Assembly: GCA_964614215.1 (NCBI GenBank)
Contig: CAZTKP010000027.1
Coordinates: forward strand, 1 to 22,466
Direction: 5' to 3'
From: CAZTKP01 sp964614215
GTDB taxonomy: Bacteria; UBP6; UBA1177
DNA: 22,466 nucleotides
The notes beneath the pieces are model-generated. The model saw only the letters and a list, made by a program, of their open reading frames with translations, did not search any database and was not told the DNA's origin. Of this stretch, positions 13,542 to 22,070 are shown piece after piece (position 1 is the first letter of the stretch; each line of letters begins with the position of its first letter). Position numbers and translations under genes: made by a program.

Positions 13542-14666
13542 TCATTTGTCCTTTTTTACTACCAGTGCACAGTTACATCCACCAAAACCCGACGCAGTTT
13601 TCAGAAAACTTTTAAAATTATCTGAGACAAGATTTTCCTTGAGAATATTTATCTCACAGCTCACTCCGTGCTCAGAATATCCCAGAGTTTTAGGAACGAT
13701 TCCCTTTCTCAGTGCCTCGATAGAAAGCGCGACTTCTGTCAGCCCGGCAGCTCCGAGAGTATGTCCCAGATAGGCTTTTAAACTGAACGCGGGAACTTTG
13801 TTGAGCCCTGCTCTGTCAAAACCGATAGCTTCCATTTCATCATTAAAAACGGTTGCTGTTCCATGAGCCGAAATAAAGCTGATATCCTCACCATGCTCCT
13901 TAAGAGCCCTTCTGATCGAGCGATAGAGACCTTCTGCGGTTCTTGAAGGACCTGAAATATGATTTGCATCACTTCTGAAGGCTCCGCCTGAATAGACAAC
14001 GGGATCGTTTCCTGCAAATTCCGGATCTTTTGTAAGAACAACTGTTGATGCACATTCTCCCAGATTTATTCCGTCCCGATCTTTATCAAAAGGTCTGCAC
14101 CTTGAACTTCCGATAGCTTTTAAGGTTTGAAAACCGCTGACGATAAATTCTGACAGAACGTCACCGCCACAGACCACAACACTATCGTATCTACCGTTTT
14201 CTATCATTCTCGCACCGACGATCACTCCAAGTGCTCCGGATATGCATGCATTTGATATTACTACAGGTTTCATCTTAAATCCGAAATACCCGGCAAGCAC
14301 TTCCGCACTGCTGAAAAGTTCCAGCTCCGCCATTTGGGGATTTTCAGAACCATCAATAATTCCAACGTTTCCCTTAGTGGTCGAAAGAATAAAGCCTGTT
14401 CTGTGATCTACTGTGATCCCTGACTCACCTAAGGCATCTTTTATTGATAAGGCGCATATTTTTTCAAAACGGCTCATCCTTCCTTCGACATTCTTTTCGA
14501 TCTTTTCTCTCTGCTCTTTTGAAAACACTGAAAGATAGGCAGGATTAGTAAAGATATCTCCACCGACAAGGTTCACACTGCTCTTTCCTTCAACTGCTTT
14601 CTCAAAATTTTCTTCTGTGGTCTCTCCGAGCGGAGAGTAGATATTAGTTCCCGCAATATAGATCAT
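13542..14666 (-). CDS. Beta-ketoacyl-ACP synthase (KAS I/II type)
   Basis: A 374-residue condensing enzyme that extends ACP-bound acyl chains. The catalytic Cys141 is in SNACISGALG, His268 in SAHGTATVFND and His302 in KAYLGHTLGAAG, with Lys297. This complete Cys-His-His set shows an active elongating ketosynthase, not FabH. The length is slightly below the usual 410, with a compact N-terminal region. The start is the ATG at 14666, whose ATGA overlaps the thioesterase stop. An upstream in-frame ATG at 14687 would add seven residues (MEKRAGT) but lies within the thioesterase coding end. A degenerate ketosynthase-like gene follows immediately. In aryl-polyene and flexirubin systems such pairs build conjugated chains; a simple fatty-acid variant is also possible. 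Confidence 0.93.
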   Translation of the reverse strand: MIYIAGTNIYSPLGETTEENFEKAVEGKSSVNLVGGDIFTNPAYLSVFSKEQREKIEKNVEGRMSRFEKICALSIKDALGESGITVDHRTGFILSTTKGNVGIIDGSENPQMAELELFSSAEVLAGYFGFKMKPVVISNACISGALGVIVGARMIENGRYDSVVVCGGDVLSEFIVSGFQTLKAIGSSRCRPFDKDRDGINLGECASTVVLTKDPEFAGNDPVVYSGGAFRSDANHISGPSRTAEGLYRSIRRALKEHGEDISFISAHGTATVFNDEMEAIGFDRAGLNKVPAFSLKAYLGHTLGAAGLTEVALSIEALRKGIVPKTLGYSEHGVSCEINILKENLVSDNFKSFLKTASGFGGCNCALVVKKDK

Positions 14667-15082
14667 AGTCCCTGCTCTTTTTTCCATTCTTCAAAAAACT
14701 GCGGCATCGTCAGTTCAAGTTCTCTCGACTGAGCATCGATAAACACCTGCGTAGTCTCCGCTGTGATAACGGTCTCTCCCGTCCTGTCATTCACTATTTC
14801 ATATTTAAAATTGATCTTTGCCGCGGGGCTGTCAATAAAGGTGATCTTAATAACTGCCGTATCTTCATAAAGAAGCGGACTGAGATACTTTATATCCAGT
14901 TTAACAACGGGAGTCATGTAACCTTTTTTATAGACAGACATATAATCAAGATCGTACTTGATCCCGAACTCTTCTCTGGCATCTTCCAGATATTTAACGT
15001 AACTTCCATGCCAGACGATCGCCATGGCATCAACTTCACTGAATCTCACTCTTATTTTCGCACTCGCCTCTAAAGTTTTCAT
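14663..15082 (-). CDS. Acyl-CoA/ACP thioesterase, 4HBT hotdog family (YbgC-like)
   Basis: A 139-residue single-hotdog thioesterase that would release acyl chains from ACP or CoA. The YbgC/4HBT signature is present: Asp18 in RFSEVDAMAIVWHG, His25, and Glu33 in YLEDAREEFG, the position of the catalytic carboxylate. The ATG at 15082 is chosen, with GAGGAG just upstream; a TTG at 15097 would add five residues and overlap the dehydratase stop. The 3' end overlaps the ketosynthase start by 4 nt. In aryl-polyene clusters a thioesterase of this type accompanies the ketosynthases and dehydratase, supporting a shared pathway. Confidence 0.9.
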   Translation of the reverse strand: MKTLEASAKIRVRFSEVDAMAIVWHGSYVKYLEDAREEFGIKYDLDYMSVYKKGYMTPVVKLDIKYLSPLLYEDTAVIKITFIDSPAAKINFKYEIVNDRTGETVITAETTQVFIDAQSRELELTMPQFFEEWKKEQGL

Positions 15083-15089
15083 CTTCTCC

Positions 15090-15506
15090 TCAGTCAATAA
15101 GAAATATTTTCATTCCGCACGATGCGGCAGTCTCACCGCTACATTCAACCTCACAGCTCACCACTGTAACGTTCATCACCCTATGCTCGATCTTTACAGT
15201 TGTTGTCAGTTTTGAATCAACTTCAGGCAAAAAGAACACCTTAAGTTTGCTGATTGCTCCGATAAAACCGAGCTTGACAGCACCACCGTTCTTTAAAAGC
15301 TCGTATCCTGCTCCCGCAGCCGCCGTCTGAGCCATATTCTCAGCTAGACCGGCCTCGATAAGTTTACCGTTTTTCACAAGCACATGGCCTTCTTTAACTA
15401 CAAATTCCGTCTTCACAGCTTCCTCATTCCAGTCAGCAAGTCTGTCAACAAGCACAAAAGGCTCTCTCTGCGGAATAAGTTCCGTTATTTCGTATTTAAA
15501 TTCCAT
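15090..15506 (-). CDS. 3-hydroxyacyl-ACP dehydratase-like hotdog protein (FabZ/ApeP type)
   Basis: A 138-residue hotdog protein expected to dehydrate 3-hydroxyacyl-ACP to the enoyl form. It begins with IPQREPFVLVD (11-21), the signature of FabZ/ApeP-like dehydratases. The central helix holds GLAENMAQTAAAGAGY with Glu57 (family ENxAQT). His41, 16 residues earlier, could be the catalytic base, but the FabZ HFPxxPVxPG motif is absent. The segment LGFIGAISKLKVFFLPEV is typical of the ApeP/flexirubin dehydratase group. The start ATG lies 25 nt after the yciO-like stop, the largest gap in the operon. It is the first gene of the acyl-assembly set. No ketoreductase supplying its substrate is nearby. 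Confidence 0.85.
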   Translation of the reverse strand: MEFKYEITELIPQREPFVLVDRLADWNEEAVKTEFVVKEGHVLVKNGKLIEAGLAENMAQTAAAGAGYELLKNGGAVKLGFIGAISKLKVFFLPEVDSKLTTTVKIEHRVMNVTVVSCEVECSGETAASCGMKIFLID

Positions 15507-15531
15507 ACATCACTCTCATTTTGAAACATTT

Positions 15532-16137
15532 TCAGAATATATCCGGATCACCTTTACCTTCCCTTACGACTTCGTACTCGTCTCCGTCAAGCTGTATGAT
15601 AGTGGTAAGTTCAGGATAGATGTAACCGCTTTCAACGACCAGATCGACGTGTCCCAGCCAGGTAGGTTCATCTTCATCGGGATCGTTAAAGACCTCATCT
15701 TCATTCGATGCTGTCGAAACAACAAGCGGGGCACCGTAGGCATTGATAAGTTCGTTGATAAAAATACTTTCGGGAACTCTTATGCCTATTTCCTTTCTTT
15801 TCTGAAGCATGATCTTGGGAATATCCTTACTTGCTGAAACAATAAAGGTGTACGGTCCGGGAAAACATCTTTTCAGAAGGTTGAAGTGCCTGTTGTCAAT
15901 GTTGGTGTAGTTGGCTATCTCGCTCAGATCACGGAAAACAACAGAGTAATATTTTCTCTTCTTGTTCTGTTTAATTCTGTTAAGTTTTTCAAGGGCATTT
16001 TTCTTTCCTATCCCGATCGCAAGAAAGTATGCGGTATCGCCGGGAAGAAGCACAACACCTCCGGACTTGAGAACTTCAACGGCCTGTTCAATCACTCTTT
16101 TCTGCGGATTTTCAAGATGAACTGTTATTCTTTCCAT
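15532..16137 (-). CDS. yciO: YciO-like protein of the Sua5/YciO/YrdC family
   Basis: A 201-residue protein with the Sua5/YciO/YrdC fold, which binds ATP and threonylcarbamoyl-type substrates. It reads like E. coli YciO rather than TsaC/Sua5: the N-terminal ENPQKRVIEQAVEVLKSGGV stretch, LPGDTAYFLA in place of the Sua5 PTETVYGLG motif, a PGPYTFIVSASKDIP block, GIRVPES, the VDLVVESGYI segment and the terminal VVREGKGDPD. The KKRKYYSV loop contributes the family Lys/Arg. YciO proteins are reported to have weak or no t6A activity relative to TsaC; their role is unsettled. It begins eight nt after the TPR gene stop (AGGACG upstream). Confidence 0.85.
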   Translation of the reverse strand: MERITVHLENPQKRVIEQAVEVLKSGGVVLLPGDTAYFLAIGIGKKNALEKLNRIKQNKKRKYYSVVFRDLSEIANYTNIDNRHFNLLKRCFPGPYTFIVSASKDIPKIMLQKRKEIGIRVPESIFINELINAYGAPLVVSTASNEDEVFNDPDEDEPTWLGHVDLVVESGYIYPELTTIIQLDGDEYEVVREGKGDPDIF

Positions 16138-16145
16138 ATCACGTC

Positions 16146-19100
16146 CTAAAAATGTTTATTTATAAAATCAGGCAGCCAGATCAGCGGGGAGTTATCAGCT
16201 TCAAGTTTTTTCAGGCTCCAGTCGTATTTTTCAAGGAGAATTCTAATATCAGGAACAAGGGAAAAAGCATAAAAGACTGATGCCGCATAAGCTTTTTTCA
16301 TATACTCATGGAAATCAGCAGACGGAGTATTTTCCAGGCTGTTAAAAAGCTCAAGAAGTCTTCCCTGAAGGTTAGGCTTCACACTCTTTATAAACTTGAC
16401 CTTTTCTTTTCCGGAAAGACTTAAAGTATCGTGGATCTCGACAGAGGCCTTTTTCATCTTCTCTTCATTTTCGGCATTAACGACACCGTTACTGAAAAGG
16501 AATACTGCCTGTATGATCTTGTACCTCAGTTCAAGACTTCTGACTTCGGAAGAATTAGGACCAAACACAAGAACAGGTCTTTTACTGCATACTATTCTGA
16601 AAGGCTCCTCTATTGTATCGTTCCAGACTCCTTCAACGTCCTCATTTCCCATTGAGAGCCTTATTTCCTCTATCATCCTAAGGAGTCTTCTCTGAGAGTT
16701 TCCTGCAAATGGTCTTCCCGGATTTTTCACATCATCGCGTTTTCCTGTTGCAATGATAGCGGAATACTCCATAATATTACGTTCCTTTTCATTAAATCCT
16801 GCCTGTTTTAAAATAGTGTCGTTCTTAAGGGCAAAGATCCTTGCAAAAAGTTTCTCATCAAGCTCTCTCTCTTCTCCCATTTCAAGAAGAACACTGTTGA
16901 GAAAACATTTCCGTCTTATTTCCTTTTCAAGTTCGGCAAGCCTTTCAACTACATAGGTCTCACCCTTGTAAATAGATTCAAAAAGTATTTCCCTGAGCAG
17001 TTCCTTTTCCTCTTCATCTTTTTCTTCCTGCTTAAGGATCCTTGAACGGTATATTTTTTTTGTAAGACTGTCTTGTGGCAGATCGGATATCATCCCTTCT
17101 ATCTCATCGTTGCGTCCTTCGTTAAGGAGAACAGCAATATAAATTTCCATCGCATCTTTATCTCCTTTTTTGGCAAAGAATTCAGCCGCCGTCTTTTTAA
17201 TCCTATCAGGCATTTCATCTGCGAACGCCTCTTTCACAACTGTAAAACTATCAATCCCAAGAAAGTCGTTACCGTTAACACTCTCACCGCATTCAACGAG
17301 AAACTTCAGCTTTTCGACCGTCTGAGCCTCGTTCTGCGGGATCAGTTTTTTAAGAAGTTTCACTGAATCACCCGGGTATCCGCTTCTTTTAAGGATATCC
17401 GCCACTTTCACTCCTTCAGCAAAACGGTCGCCTGCATCGGAAAAATTACCGCTATTAAAAAGTTCTACTGCATTCTGGGAATATCCCGCTCTGATATAAA
17501 GATCAAAAAGCATCGAACGGAGTTTTTCTGCGGTTTCCCCCTCCTTTTGAACTTCAAGCTGCTTTTTAACTTCTCCAATTGCCGGATCAAGTTCGTTATC
17601 ATCTTCAAGTGTTCTAACCATTTTGGTGAACAGATCTAAATTCCATTCCTTTTCAAGCATCTCTTTTGATATCTCAAATGCTCTCTGGTGATCCCCCTGC
17701 TCCATGAGAAGGTTCAGAAATTCCATACCTTTGCCAACATTGCCACTCTCCTTCCACACTTCTTCATAAACGGGAATCAGAAGTGACTGTCTTTCCACAA
17801 GCTTGAGATACGCAGCATATTTTTCAAGATAACTTTCCTTTTCATCCTTCGGTGTTGACTTGTATCTCAACCTGTATAGATCGATCAGGTCTTCGGGATC
17901 GATATTGTCGGAAAGATCTTTTATGGTTCTGTCAATAAATCCGCAGCGTTCCTTATCGTCATCCATTTTCTTTGCAAAAGTCTTGCGCAGAAAAAGTATC
18001 GTCTGAAAATCGTTTTCCTTTTCGTATATCTTCTCAAGGATGTTCCTGACAATATCCATGTAATCGAAATCCGATCCGTTCAGGAGCATATCCTCAAACT
18101 CCTCCTTAAGTTCCGGATTGTCGCGACCTTTAAAGAAAAGTGTCCAGATACTTCTCTTATCGGACGGCTCAAGTTTGAGATAATACTTAAGGATCGTTGC
18201 AACTCCTTTGTAGTATCCTTCCTCGATATATTTTTCTATCAGAAGCATTAACGCTGTTTTTCTTGAAGAGTTCTTAACGAGATTGTCTATTGAATACTTT
18301 CCGCTGAGAAGGCTCATTGCAAAAAGCTCCCCGCTATCGAGCTTTTCGGGCACATCTTCTGCCGCCTCTTCATTTTTTCTGAAGAAATACAGATACTTCC
18401 ATAAAGACTTCTCGTTTCTCTTAAGATACTGGTCAGCAATAAAAGACGGATCTCCGCTCTTTATAAGATCGGCAAAAAGCTGAAGGTCTCTTTCGATAAA
18501 AGTTCCTTTATCCGTTGTGGAAAAATCAGGTTCTCCTCCGAGCATTCTAAGATTTTCCATGGCCATGATATTTTCGGGAAACATATTCAGTATCTTTCTG
18601 AATATTTCAACAGCCTCGTTATGCATATTGTTATCGCGATAGATGATGCCCAGTCTGGTAAGGTAGTACTGTCTGGTTTCCGAATCTGTGTGAGATGTTT
18701 CGAGCAGCTGTTTGTACAGAATTATCAGATTGGCAATATCTTTTTCGCGAAGATATATCTTTTCAAGATACAGAAGGCTCGGGATATGTTCTCTCTTTAC
18801 CTCCAGGATCTCCATAAAACATTCCTTTGAGCGTTTCATATCCCCCAACTCACGAAAGAAAAGGGAACCTGTACGGTAATAAAGATTAACAATATCGGTG
18901 ATATCTTTTGTGAGGTCTATCTCCTTAAAGTTAATTTCCGTAAGTTTTCTCCAGCTCCTCGTCTGATAATAGATCTTTCCCAGTTTTTTTATGGTGGGCA
19001 GATGCGCCTCGTCTATCTCGAGAATACTGAGAAGGTGTTTTTCCGCAGAGATATAGTCCTTTTTATGAGTCATGAAAGTTTCAGCTACAATATTGAGTAT

Positions 19101-20444
19101 CCTTATTCTTTCACTCGGATCCTCACTGTACTCAAGTTCCTTGAGAAGTGTGCTGATATATGCATCGTAATCATGCATCTTCAGATAGATCTCCGAAAGT
19201 GTCCTGACAACTTCAAAGGAATGTTTCAGTTCTATACTTTTTTCAAGAAGCTCCCGGGCATCCACACTTCTTTTGAGCTCTCTGTGAAGCACATCTCCGG
19301 CTTTATACAGATAGTATGCTTTAAGCGAACTGTCCTCTTCTCTGTCGGCAAGATGCTGATAAAGATTGAACAGATCCTGCCACATTCCGTTCTCTTCATA
19401 GACTGAAAGAACTCTGGAAAGACTCACAGAACAGCTCATTGGATCGTCTTCAACGATATTCTTATGAATTTCCGTAGCAAAATCAGGCATATCGAGTTTG
19501 TTCTCATAGATATCCGCAAGCAGTTCCAGATACTTCGTTCTTTCCGGACCTGTAGTTTTCTTTGCCGAAAGTTTGTAATACTTTCCTATCAGATGCCACT
19601 TCCCAAATTTATAAAGCAGCGGAGCAATGACATTCAGAATGAAAAGAGAATCCGTACTTTCAGCAAGAGCTGAGACCGAATTTTCCAGCTTATCCTCGAT
19701 CTTGTTCCTGAAGTAGTAGAGAAATTCAACAAACTTGAGACTTGAAAAGGATACTGTGAGAGGACTCTGGTTGACCTTATTGGTAAAAGCCGACACCTGA
19801 TCCACTTCAATACCGTCGTACTGGACAATGTAGAATTTAAGGACTTCATAGATAAACGGGTGATAATCCGATTTCTCAAAGATATCGAGCATCAGCCCGA
19901 ACGCTTTTTTTATGTCCCCTTTCTTTTCAGCTTTAACTGCCTCAAAAAGTGCGGCGCACATTGATTCAAATGTATTGCCGGGAATAATTTCCTGATCTTC
20001 GTCACTGTATGCGGAAAGAAGAAGACTTGAAATTCCGTCATTCTTAACTTCGAGCTGTTTAAGTTCATCAATTATGGCCTGCCTGTTGTCTTTTGCATGA
20101 AGAAAGAGAAAATTAAGAAAATCCCTATACCTTTCATCAGCCATATGGGGCTTAAGTTCCCTCAATTTATTCAGAAGTTCATCTTCTCTACCGTCTCCGG
20201 AAAGCATGATCAGAAACAGCAGTTCAAGCTCGTCGTTACCATTGAGGCAGTTAAGCGCCTTTTCCTTTGAACCGGCTATGAGCATGGACGGAAAGAACTC
20301 TTCCGGAACTTTATCCATCAGTTCTTCAAGCGAAGAGAACTTTCCTTTCTCAACTGAAAGTTCTTCCTGACCTGCAAGAAGATGATCAAATTTGATGTCC
20401 AGATTCTCTAAAGATTTATCATCCGAAATAACTATCCTGCTCAT
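16146..20444 (-). CDS. Very large cytoplasmic TPR-like helical-repeat protein (1432 aa)
   Basis: A 1432-residue, highly charged, all-helical protein with no signal peptide or membrane segment. From about residue 190 to 640 tetratricopeptide-like pairs recur about every 35-40 residues (examples: KYLELLADIYENK, YYLYKAGDVLHREL, HLPTIKKLGKIYYQTRSW, YYLTRLGIIYRDN followed by EAVEIFRKILNMFPEN). More degenerate repeats continue to about 1150 (SQNAVELFNSG). A compact C-terminal region (about 1190-1432) has no recognised motif. Such scaffolds bind partners rather than catalyse. The ATG at 20444 is chosen for GGAGG five nt upstream; a GTG at 20468 would overlap guaA. It lies 14 nt after guaA. It is the longest gene of the window. 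Similar TPR giants occur in deltaproteobacteria and related groups, function unknown. Confidence 0.85.
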   Translation of the reverse strand: MSRIVISDDKSLENLDIKFDHLLAGQEELSVEKGKFSSLEELMDKVPEEFFPSMLIAGSKEKALNCLNGNDELELLFLIMLSGDGREDELLNKLRELKPHMADERYRDFLNFLFLHAKDNRQAIIDELKQLEVKNDGISSLLLSAYSDEDQEIIPGNTFESMCAALFEAVKAEKKGDIKKAFGLMLDIFEKSDYHPFIYEVLKFYIVQYDGIEVDQVSAFTNKVNQSPLTVSFSSLKFVEFLYYFRNKIEDKLENSVSALAESTDSLFILNVIAPLLYKFGKWHLIGKYYKLSAKKTTGPERTKYLELLADIYENKLDMPDFATEIHKNIVEDDPMSCSVSLSRVLSVYEENGMWQDLFNLYQHLADREEDSSLKAYYLYKAGDVLHRELKRSVDARELLEKSIELKHSFEVVRTLSEIYLKMHDYDAYISTLLKELEYSEDPSERIRILNIVAETFMTHKKDYISAEKHLLSILEIDEAHLPTIKKLGKIYYQTRSWRKLTEINFKEIDLTKDITDIVNLYYRTGSLFFRELGDMKRSKECFMEILEVKREHIPSLLYLEKIYLREKDIANLIILYKQLLETSHTDSETRQYYLTRLGIIYRDNNMHNEAVEIFRKILNMFPENIMAMENLRMLGGEPDFSTTDKGTFIERDLQLFADLIKSGDPSFIADQYLKRNEKSLWKYLYFFRKNEEAAEDVPEKLDSGELFAMSLLSGKYSIDNLVKNSSRKTALMLLIEKYIEEGYYKGVATILKYYLKLEPSDKRSIWTLFFKGRDNPELKEEFEDMLLNGSDFDYMDIVRNILEKIYEKENDFQTILFLRKTFAKKMDDDKERCGFIDRTIKDLSDNIDPEDLIDLYRLRYKSTPKDEKESYLEKYAAYLKLVERQSLLIPVYEEVWKESGNVGKGMEFLNLLMEQGDHQRAFEISKEMLEKEWNLDLFTKMVRTLEDDNELDPAIGEVKKQLEVQKEGETAEKLRSMLFDLYIRAGYSQNAVELFNSGNFSDAGDRFAEGVKVADILKRSGYPGDSVKLLKKLIPQNEAQTVEKLKFLVECGESVNGNDFLGIDSFTVVKEAFADEMPDRIKKTAAEFFAKKGDKDAMEIYIAVLLNEGRNDEIEGMISDLPQDSLTKKIYRSRILKQEEKDEEEKELLREILFESIYKGETYVVERLAELEKEIRRKCFLNSVLLEMGEERELDEKLFARIFALKNDTILKQAGFNEKERNIMEYSAIIATGKRDDVKNPGRPFAGNSQRRLLRMIEEIRLSMGNEDVEGVWNDTIEEPFRIVCSKRPVLVFGPNSSEVRSLELRYKIIQAVFLFSNGVVNAENEEKMKKASVEIHDTLSLSGKEKVKFIKSVKPNLQGRLLELFNSLENTPSADFHEYMKKAYAASVFYAFSLVPDIRILLEKYDWSLKKLEADNSPLIWLPDFINKHF

Positions 20445-20458
20445 TTTGACCTCCGGAT

Positions 20459-21991
20459 CTATTCCCACTCGATGGTTGCGGGCGGTTTGGAACTTATATC
20501 ATAGACAACTCTGTTAACTCTTTTAACTTCGTTGATAATCCTTGAGCTGACCTTTTTGAGAAACATGTGATCAAAGTCGTACCAGTCTGCTGTCATAAAA
20601 TCATCCGTCTTTACGGCTCGAAGTGAAACAACTGATTCGTACGTTCTTGAATCCCCCATAACTCCTACGGTCTTCACCGGAAGAAGAACAACGAAGGCCT
20701 GAGAAATATCATCATAAAGATCTGCTTTCCTTATTTCTTCGATAAAAATGTGATCAGCATCTTTCAGTACTTCGCATCTTTCCGGAGTTACTTCACCGAG
20801 AATTCTTACTGCAAGTCCGGGACCCGGGAACGGATGTCTTCTGATAAGATTTTCAGGAAGTCCCAGTTTAAGTCCCAGTTCCCTTACTTCATCTTTAAAG
20901 AGATCACGAAGAGGCTCAACAAGTTTAAGTTTCATATCTTCGGGCAGTCCACCCACGTTGTGGTGACTTTTTATAGTTTTCGAAGCACCTTTTTTACTGC
21001 TCGAGCTTTCAATAACATCAGGATAGATCGTTCCCTGGGCAAGAAAATCAGCATCACTGATCTTTGCGGCCTCCCTTTCAAAAACATCGATAAAGGTATT
21101 TCCTATTATCTTTCTCTTTTTCTCCGGATCCTCAACTCCCGCAAGTTTTCCAAGGAACTCGTCTCTTGCATCAACTACGATGAGATTGACCATGTCCTTA
21201 AAGTTATTTTCGACCTCTTCTCTTTCATTTTTACGGAGAAGTCCGTTATCAACAAAGATAGCGGTCAGATTCTTTCCGATAGCTCTTGCAAGGAGTGCGG
21301 CAACAACTGAAGAATCAACTCCGCCGGAAAGACCGAGAACGACTTTTTTATCACCTATCTGCTCATTGAGCTTAACCAGGGATGTCTCGATATAGTTCTC
21401 CATTCTCCAGTCAGCTTCGACGTTGCACACTTCAAAGAGAAAGTTTGCTAGCATCCTTCCGCCTTCAAGCGAATGAACTACTTCCGGATGGAACTGAACT
21501 GCATAAAAACGACGTTCATCATCACCCATCGCGGCATGTTCGATCGAATCAGTCTTGGCGATCTTATAAAAACCTTCGGGCATCTTTGAAACGTGGTCAC
21601 TGTGACTCATCCAGACCTGAGTTGTTTCGGAAATTTTTAAGAAAAGAGGCGATTTGGGAGCAAGATTGCTGATGATAGCTCTTCCGTATTCACGACTTTC
21701 GCCGCTTTCAAGCTTTCCGCCGAGTTTCACAGCCATAAGCTGCATTCCGTAACAAATTCCGAGAATAGGTATCCCGAGTTCGAAAATTCTGTCATCAATA
21801 TCGGGGGCTCCTTCGTCACTGACTGTGTTGGGACCACCTGAAAAAATTATTCCACTTGGATTAAATTCCTTAATAAAATCAAGGCTTATATCAAAAGGGT
21901 GCAGTTCACAGTAAACGTGCATTTCTCTAATTCTGCGGGCGATCAACTGATTGTACTGTGATCCGAAATCTAAAATGAGTATCCTGTTCAT
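20459..21991 (-). CDS. guaA: GMP synthase (glutamine-hydrolysing)
   Basis: Converts XMP to GMP with ATP and glutamine-derived ammonia, the last step of GMP synthesis. The 510 residues hold both domains. In the N-terminal class I glutamine amidotransferase, Cys80 sits in GICYGMQLM, with His168 and Glu170 in VQFHPE. The C-terminal synthetase begins with the PP-loop LSGGVDSS (221-228), followed by the RHPFPGPGLAVRILGE block and the terminal YDISSKPPATIEWE dimerisation signature. The ATG at 21991 has GGAGG seven nt upstream; a longer frame back to 22102 would cross the promoter. It heads the ten-gene minus-strand run and continues into the TPR gene after 14 nt. Confidence 0.97.
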   Translation of the reverse strand: MNRILILDFGSQYNQLIARRIREMHVYCELHPFDISLDFIKEFNPSGIIFSGGPNTVSDEGAPDIDDRIFELGIPILGICYGMQLMAVKLGGKLESGESREYGRAIISNLAPKSPLFLKISETTQVWMSHSDHVSKMPEGFYKIAKTDSIEHAAMGDDERRFYAVQFHPEVVHSLEGGRMLANFLFEVCNVEADWRMENYIETSLVKLNEQIGDKKVVLGLSGGVDSSVVAALLARAIGKNLTAIFVDNGLLRKNEREEVENNFKDMVNLIVVDARDEFLGKLAGVEDPEKKRKIIGNTFIDVFEREAAKISDADFLAQGTIYPDVIESSSSKKGASKTIKSHHNVGGLPEDMKLKLVEPLRDLFKDEVRELGLKLGLPENLIRRHPFPGPGLAVRILGEVTPERCEVLKDADHIFIEEIRKADLYDDISQAFVVLLPVKTVGVMGDSRTYESVVSLRAVKTDDFMTADWYDFDHMFLKKVSSRIINEVKRVNRVVYDISSKPPATIEWE

Positions 21992-22037
21992 AAATCCTCC
22001 GAATGAAAAAACACCGCTAATTCCAACAGTAATATGA

Positions 22038-22065
22038 GTTTTAGCATAAAATAAAAATATATCAA
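22038..22065 (-). promoter_or_regulatory. Candidate promoter for guaA and the long operon
   Basis: On the minus strand TTGATA (22065-22060), a 16-nt AT-rich spacer, then TAAAAC (22043-22038) preceded by TG one base upstream (extended -10). A start near 22031 gives a leader of about 40 nt to the guaA ATG at 21991. The leader is too short for a purine riboswitch. The region between the HipA stop (22071) and guaA holds nothing else I can recognise. Confidence 0.45.
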
Positions 22066-22070
22066 AGAAA

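Noticed and set aside
12676..15506. Complete aryl-polyene or flexirubin cluster
   Set aside because: Only five of the needed activities are present; ligase, ketoreductase, acyltransferase and exporter genes are missing from the window.
20750..21310. Plus-strand frame of 186 codons
   Set aside because: It is antisense within guaA and shows no protein motif.
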